Part shown: piece by piece, positions 58,384 through 64,000 of the stretch
Layout of the letters: the number at the start of each line of letters is the position of its first letter
Numbering within the stretch: position 1 is the stretch's first letter
DNA from: Knoxdaviesia capensis
Lineage: Eukaryota; Ascomycota; Sordariomycetes; Microascales; Gondwanamycetaceae
Direction: 5' to 3'
Assembly (NCBI GenBank): GCA_001510575.1
Contig: LNGK01000004.1
Location: forward strand, 1,604,537 to 1,668,536
DNA length: 64,000 bases
Program-made: the position numbers and the translations under genes
The notes under the pieces: model-generated
The model's input: only the letters and a program-made list of their open reading frames with translations
Database searches by the model: none
What the model was told of the DNA's origin: nothing

Positions 58384-58510
58384 GGGGAGAGAGGGAGGGG
58401 GAGGAACGGAAGAAGGGAGGAGGGGGGGAGGGAGAGAAGGAAGAAGAGGAGGGGGGAGAGAGGGACGGAACGGAGGAGAAGGGGGAGGGGGGGGAGGGGG
58501 GGAAGGAAGG
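58384..58510. repeat. homopurine tract, about 127 bases, G-rich on plus strand
   Basis: Almost only G and A on the plus strand with several runs of 4 to 9 G, interrupted by four single C bases. On the transcribed Tho2 strand it is a C/T tract. It has the composition of triplex- or quadruplex-forming DNA and lies between the Tho2 stop and the possible extension. Confidence 0.85.
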
Positions 58511-58578
58511 CTGGACACGCCGGTGGGCGCCAGGCCGGGGGGAGCAGCGAGAAACTCGGCAGGTTGCTTGTCGGGGCC

Positions 58579-61500
58579 CTACCTCCGCTGCCGTTTCTCG
58601 CGTTCCGCCCCGCCTTGCGGCGCCGAACCAGACGCGCCACCACCCTCCTCACTGCGCCGCTTTCGACCACGGTCTTCCCGCTGGTCGCGGCCGCCACCCC
58701 GTCCCTCCCACTGGTGGCCGGCCGCACGCCCGACACCACCAGCCGCAACACCAGAAGAGACACCACCACCGCTGCCACCACCAGCAACGGCACCACCTCC
58801 CGCCGAAGCGCCAGCTGCTCCACCACCCGGACCGTGGCGGTCCCGGGGGTCGCGGTCCCGGTCTCGGTCGCGCTCCCGCTCCCGATCCCGCTCCCGCTCA
58901 CCCCGGTCGCGACTGTCACGTCGCGAAGACCGAGCACCCCGCTCGGCCCGATCGCCACGGTCCCCGTGGTCTCGATCCCGGCCCCGCTCCCGATCACGGC
59001 GACCGGGACGGTCGTGGTCGCGGCCATGGTCGTCGCCAACGACCACGGCATTGCCGTCACCACGGCCGCCCGACGCTGTCGATCGGGGAGACTGGCCCCC
59101 CACAACTCCGCCCGCTTCGGCCTCGATGGCCCCCTGGCGCCCACCCCGTCTGTGGCCGTTTGACCGGCCGCCCCCGTCTGTAGTTGACTGGGCCTGCAAC
59201 AGGGTGTTGATGCCGGCCAGTTGGCGGTGTCCGCCAGATCTGCCGCCACCAACACCACTGTTGTGGCCCATTCCGCCACCAGCCCTCGCCGAGTCCGTCG
59301 CGGACGACGAACTCGGGGGAGGGGGAGGAGGCGGAGGCGGGGGATGGGATGGCCGTCCGTGGGTCTGGCCAGGGGGACCACCCGAAATCTGGGCCAGCCG
59401 GTCCGGATGAATGCCTGCCTGCATCGGGGTGGCCGGAAGAGAGGGCGAACCAGCTGGGAGGCTTGAGCCGTTCGACCGATTCCAGTCCTGATTCCGGCTA
59501 GGCGTGCCTCCACTGGGCGAGTTCATCTGAGCCTGCTGGCCACCGTGGTCAAACTGACCACGTCGTCCGCGATTGCTGTTCGATCCATGGTTCTGCTCCA
59601 TTCCATGGGGGTGGTGCCGATTGGGAGTCGACTCGTTGCCGCTGTTGTAACGTCCTTCAGGACGAGGGGGGGCTGCAGGCAAACTGTTACTGCCTCCCAT
59701 GGCGGGAGGAGGAGGAGGGGGCGGAGGGGGAGGCACGCTGTTGTTATTTCCACGTCCGCTTGACATTCGGGAGTGGCCTCGAGGGCCAGAGGGAACAGTG
59801 TCGAGAAGAGAGGGAATGGGGTTAAGCCGGCCATAGTTCTGATCAACTTGGCTGTTGTTGCTATTAGTGCCGCTGTTGTTGGCTCCCCGGTTGTTATTGC
59901 GAGACTGCTGCTGATCATGAGGACCGTTGAAATGATCTCGTCCGCTGTCGCGAGGTCCCGAGCCCCGGACTGTCTCTGAAGGCGCCAATGTTCGGCTGCC
60001 GTCACGATCTCCACCGCGTCTATCAACAACAGGAATGGGATGATCACCCTGAGGTGCATCGGATCTTCCGTCACGGCCATGGCCCCGGTCATGAGGGCGT
60101 CCATGCCTGTCTTCACGTACGGGATCAGGTAAACCTGAAGCTTCCATGTTGGTAGTCGCGTTGTTGAATCGGTCATTGCGTCGGGGAGAATGCGTTCGTC
60201 CAGACTGGCTTCTCCGGTCACGGTTGTTGTTGTCATCACGTTGACCGCGGCCTGGGCCGGGAGGAGTGGGAGCAGCTGAAGATTGCGCTTGGCTTCGAGA
60301 TGAACCGCCGCCCTGTTGGGTCCGATCAACATTTGTCGACTCGGAACGGCGTGAATCGGTTCCTGGAGCCTGGTTGTTCGCGTTATCCTGACGGCCGCGT
60401 GAGGGTCTGTCTGATCGGTGATCAGATCGGTCGGGACGCTCAGGTTCATTGCGGAAAGCAGCTGCACGCTCAGGATTCATAGCGGGCTCAACAACGGGAG
60501 GTCGCGGAGACTTGCCAGTATTGGAGGCGTCGTCCTTTGCGAGATGTCTTGGGGAATCATGGCCGCGGCCACTTCCAGATGCACGATCTCGCAAGCCGTC
60601 GGACTCATGATCGTCTCTTGAGGACTTGTTACGTCGAGTGACAGAATCGGATCTCGTTGGTCCGTCTGCATCTTGAATTCGCTGACGCGGGGTGGGCGTG
60701 CCAATGGGCGTGTCATTCGCGCCAGACGGGCGATCCAGGTCAGGAGTCGGTCGTTCAAGGGGCCGGTTATCGCGTGACTGAGGAGTGTTGCGCATCGATT
60801 CGCGCGGATCCTTGGATTCCCGGTTGTCGCGTGTATCCTTATTGTTGCGAGAGTCGCGGTTATCTCGGTTGTTGTCACGGGCGCCACGGAAGGATCCGAA
60901 GCGGTCAGACATTGACGGGAGTGGCACATCAGGTCTGCTGGGCAATCCGTGCGGGGGTCTCTCTGGCAGAGACTTGTTCTTCTGAACATCGGCATTGCTG
61001 TTAGCAACATGCGACGGAAGGCTGGACAGCAGCTTGGGAGTGGCCGGTTTGACAATCGGGAGCGCAGGGACTGTCGGTTTCTTCACATCCAGGGGAGGAA
61101 TGGAAGATGTGGTTCGCTGGCCCTTGGACTCAGGAACATTGGAGGTGGACTTGGCGGTCGCATCCTTCACTTCACCGTCTTCGGCATCAGCTTTCTTCCT
61201 GTATGTTGGGGAAAATGGTTAAAACAGTCTTGATTGAGCACTTTTTTATGTCATGGCAAGTGCGTTACTTACGACGTGGACGTGGTCTTCCGATCGTCCT
61301 TAGGCCTGAATTCGGACGCAGTTGCGCGAAGAGATGATGTAGCGTCACTCTGGGCCTTCTTATCCACTGTGGAAGCAGCCTCGCCGGTCTAGAAGGAGAA
61401 AAAAGAGATTGTTAGAATATGACAGGATGGATATCGGTCACGGAAACTGGGGGGAAACATACCAAATTAGGTCTGAAACCTTGCACCATAACCCATTTGG

Positions 61501-64000
61501 TCTTGCGCTTCTGGAGCTCAGAAAGCGCGGTCTGTGCAGCAACAGACAGGTCAACACGGTGGCCTTCTTCGGATCCACCCTTAACAGCGGCTTCGCGTTC
61601 AGTGATAGCCTTCAGCTGCTTGGAAAACTGTTGACCCATAAAGTCGACGGCAGGGAAATAGTCGAGTACATCCTTGAGGACGGTGATGGCGTTGCGAATA
61701 TGCATCCACTCCATGCCGGCAAGACAAGCCTTGAGAGCCGCGTTGATATTTCTGTGCCACGAGTAGAACAGGTCGCGGAACGGCCCATGCTCCATCCAGG
61801 CAGTCGGCTTCGTAGGGTCGGTCTCATCGAAAGCCGTGGCAAATCCGGGGAGAGTGCGCTCCTTCTTGGAGGCGAGTCCGACGAGGGCTTCCTTTTCGTA
61901 CAGATTGGCATCTTTGTGCCATTTGGACAGATCGCAGAGAAGGGCCTTCAGGAAGCGACCAAAATGATCGGCTTCGCGAACTGTGCACGTGAAAATGATC
62001 GTCCGGAGTCGGTTGGCATTGAACAGTCTCTCGCAGAAGGTCATGAGCTTGAAGTTGGGAGCCCCATAATCGTGCAAGAAACGCAAAATGCGGTAAGAGT
62101 ACTCGGCATCACTGGCCGATAGCAGTAGTCGCGGGAGAAGACACTGCTCAAACAGTTCATCGGCAACTGCAAAGCCCTTGGGATCCTTAGATAAGAACCA
62201 GGCGGGGAACTGTTGCTTGAGAATCTCCTTGTTGCGGGTAAAGGTTCTGCGATGGGCCGTCTTCTCGTCGTTCAGCTTCACCACAAGTTCTGTAAGCTCT
62301 TTGTGTCGCTCTTCCTTCTTCTGGATGCCGGCTCGGGTCATGTCGGTTCGGTCGCGAAGGATTTCCTTGGACTGGCTATAGGCACGATCGCCTTCCTTGA
62401 CATATCGATCCTCGGGAACAAAGATGTCGCCCAGTTGGAGCGTCCAGATCATCGAGTAGCTTAGAGGAGTGATGCCTTTCCAGGGCTGAGATTGACCAGA
62501 GGAAACAATGGATTCAATCAGGGGCTGAAGAACGATCGTGAACGGATCAGTTGAAATGTTCGCCGGGACAGGGCTTGCGTCTTGCGCAGGCTCGGACATG
62601 GTGATGTCGATGGTCGCGGCTGTCGTATCAGCGGGTTTGGTGGCTGTGGCAGGGCCATCAGCGGGTTCGGAAGCATCAGTCATTGCAACGTCTTGGGTGG
62701 CCGGAACAGTTTTCACGGCGGGTGCAGCCTCGATGGAGGGCACGGTATTCTCTCCAATGATGGGAGTAATACGGCAAGACAAGCTGTCACGACAAATGAG
62801 GAAAGCTAGGCTGGCGTGGAGGCCATAGCGGGTAATGAGTTCGACGATTCCGGGCACAACGGAATCGAATTTGGCCGGGTCGACGTTGCTTCTGAGAAGA
62901 TCAAGATACTGAATCAGAATCTGATGAGAATCATCGACGATGGACGAAAGGTACTTGATATGAGCCTCGTCATCGGGGATCTTGTAGATAGCAGCCTGGC
63001 GGTATTGGGCAATGTTAATGAGGAGGGGTCCGGCCATTCGAGAGTCTGTGAGAGCCATCATAAGGCGCTTCGAGCTCTTAACCGAATCGAATCGCTTGTC
63101 TTGGCCGTTGATCAGAGTCTGACGGCGGAGGACATCACCACCAGACATGGCCATGATCTGGTCGTCGGTGAAGTCGACAGTGGGGACGATACCGCCCATG
63201 GAGGAAATGAGTTCCTTGAGAATGATGAGATCGGTCGAGTTTCCGTTGAAGACCTGATGGTCAACATAGCGGATCACGGGAGTCGGATCCATGACGGCAT
63301 AGCGGCGGAAAACCTTGCCGGAGAAGCGGGAAAGGGCCTGGAGCCACTTGCTGGTAAGGAGGATGGAAGCCGCTTGGGTACGGCTTCGCTGCTTACCACC
63401 CAGGGAGTTCAGAAGCGACCAGGTAAGGACGTCGTAAGACAGATCAGTAAAGTACTTGGCACATTCAACGAATGCTTCAATGAGATTGGCATAAGCCTCA
63501 ATCTGGTCAAGAGCCACTTTGAAAACGACGCCGGGCGACGAGTAGCTGGTCTTGGCCAAAGCCTTTGCCATATCGCTGAGGTTGGTGAGGGACAGGCGCT
63601 TCATGGTTCCAAGAGTCTCCAGTCTGGTGCGTGCAAAGGCGGCCTTCATGGCGGGAAGGCGAGAGATTTGTCCCTCATACCACTCAGAGTAGATAGAGTA
63701 CCGGACAGACGTAGGGTAGGTGTTGAGAAGTTCCCAGACGGCGTTGACAGTCGATGAGTTGGCCTTGGTAAGGCTGAGGGCGGGAACAAGGAGACGGCGC
63801 AAGAGATCCTTCCAACGGTCGAGGTTGTGTTGCGAAGTGTCTTCGCGGATGCTCTTTCGGCCAATGCTCGCGAGCTTAGCCAGAATCGTTTCATCTTTGC
63901 CGATATTGACTCCAGAAAGATTCAGCAGGCTGCCACAGAGAGTGAAGATATCATCGACAGTTTGGCAAACGGGTACGTTGTCGCACCACTCATTCCAGTA
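58579..64000 (-). CDS. tho2: THO complex subunit 2, C-terminal part (5' end beyond window)
   Basis: Large scaffold of the nuclear THO/TREX complex, coupling transcription elongation with mRNP assembly and export. In-window exons are 64000-61463, 61388-61273 and 61198-58579 (1757 codons); introns are 74 nt each with GTATGT and GTAAGT donors and CTAG and AAG acceptors. The first exon is helical alpha-solenoid with Tho2 blocks such as TYPTSVRYSIYSEWYE, SLLNSLGGKQRSRTQAAS, RRYAVMDPTPVIRYVDHQ, ELISSMGGI, a conserved C-terminal domain near RLFNANRLRTIIFTCTVREADHFGRFLKALL, then MEHGPFRDLFYSWHRNIN. A 900-residue intrinsically disordered tail follows, dense in Arg, Ser, Asp, Asn and Pro-runs, ending RKRRSEEGG and KRQRR. 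RS/RD-rich tails of Tho2 bind RNA in yeast. The frame is open to the right edge. A possible further exon lies past the stop. Confidence 0.95.

Noticed and set aside
57752..59410. 552-codon plus-strand frame opposite Tho2
   Set aside because: Begins in a Lys-rich simple tract and then shadows the low-complexity Tho2 tail; no family recognised.
1..64000. tRNA, 5S rRNA, riboswitch or CRISPR features
   Set aside because: Scanned for B-box-like GGTTCRANYCC words, 5S-like segments and regularly spaced direct repeats; nothing credible found by eye.

Overview
The window is nuclear DNA from a filamentous ascomycete (Pezizomycotina). A Sordariomycete is my best guess but is not proven. The evidence is short GT..AG introns with CTAAC-like branch points, fungal families (a WSC cell-wall sensor, a CSC1 channel, a long-N-terminus MFS sugar porter, a Tho2 with an R/S/D-rich tail), and GC-rich exons set in intergenic DNA full of homopolymer and homopurine tracts. 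I find ten protein-coding genes, two of them cut by the window edges. I find no rRNA, tRNA, CRISPR array or recognisable transposon.

Layout: (1) 1-2995, minus, partial Bst1/PGAP1 GPI inositol-deacylase. (2) 2996-11218, an 8.2 kb intergenic desert. (3) 11219-14552, plus, Pms1-type MutL mismatch-repair protein. (4) 14901-16634, minus, an unrecognised 577-residue protein. (5) 17792-20679, minus, a 13-exon MFS sugar/polyol porter. (6) 20680-28879, a second 8.2 kb desert. (7) 28880-31816, plus, a CSC1/OSCA/TMEM63-type channel. (8) 33102-36890, plus, a secretory beta-propeller (kelch-like) protein with one membrane segment and a very long cytosolic tail. (9) 37514-38650, minus, a membrane-anchored PI-PLC X-domain protein. 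(10) 38651-49089, a 10.4 kb desert. (11) 49090-50877, plus, a WSC-domain sensor. (12) 54525-56270, plus, a TMEM184/Ost-alpha-like membrane protein. (13) 58579 to beyond 64000, minus, the C-terminal part of THO complex subunit Tho2, possibly extended to 57892.

There is no gene cluster or operon-like system. Several genes do share a surface or membrane theme: GPI-anchor remodelling, a WSC wall sensor, an osmosensing-type channel, a PI-PLC-like enzyme, a sugar porter and two orphan or poorly known membrane proteins. I read this as chance neighbourhood rather than a pathway.

Two features stand out. First, the three large deserts all lie between divergently transcribed genes, while convergent pairs are separated by only 0.3-1.6 kb. 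Second, a short palindrome-like motif built on TACAGTACTGTA recurs at about 15 places, nearly all inside those divergent deserts. Other points are a 15-nt micro-exon in the sugar porter, an overlapping upstream ORF at the TMEM184 start codon, a 700-nt intron in the WSC gene, and a GC-rich open frame with a 130-nt polypyrimidine tract just past the Tho2 stop that may be a spliced C-terminal extension.
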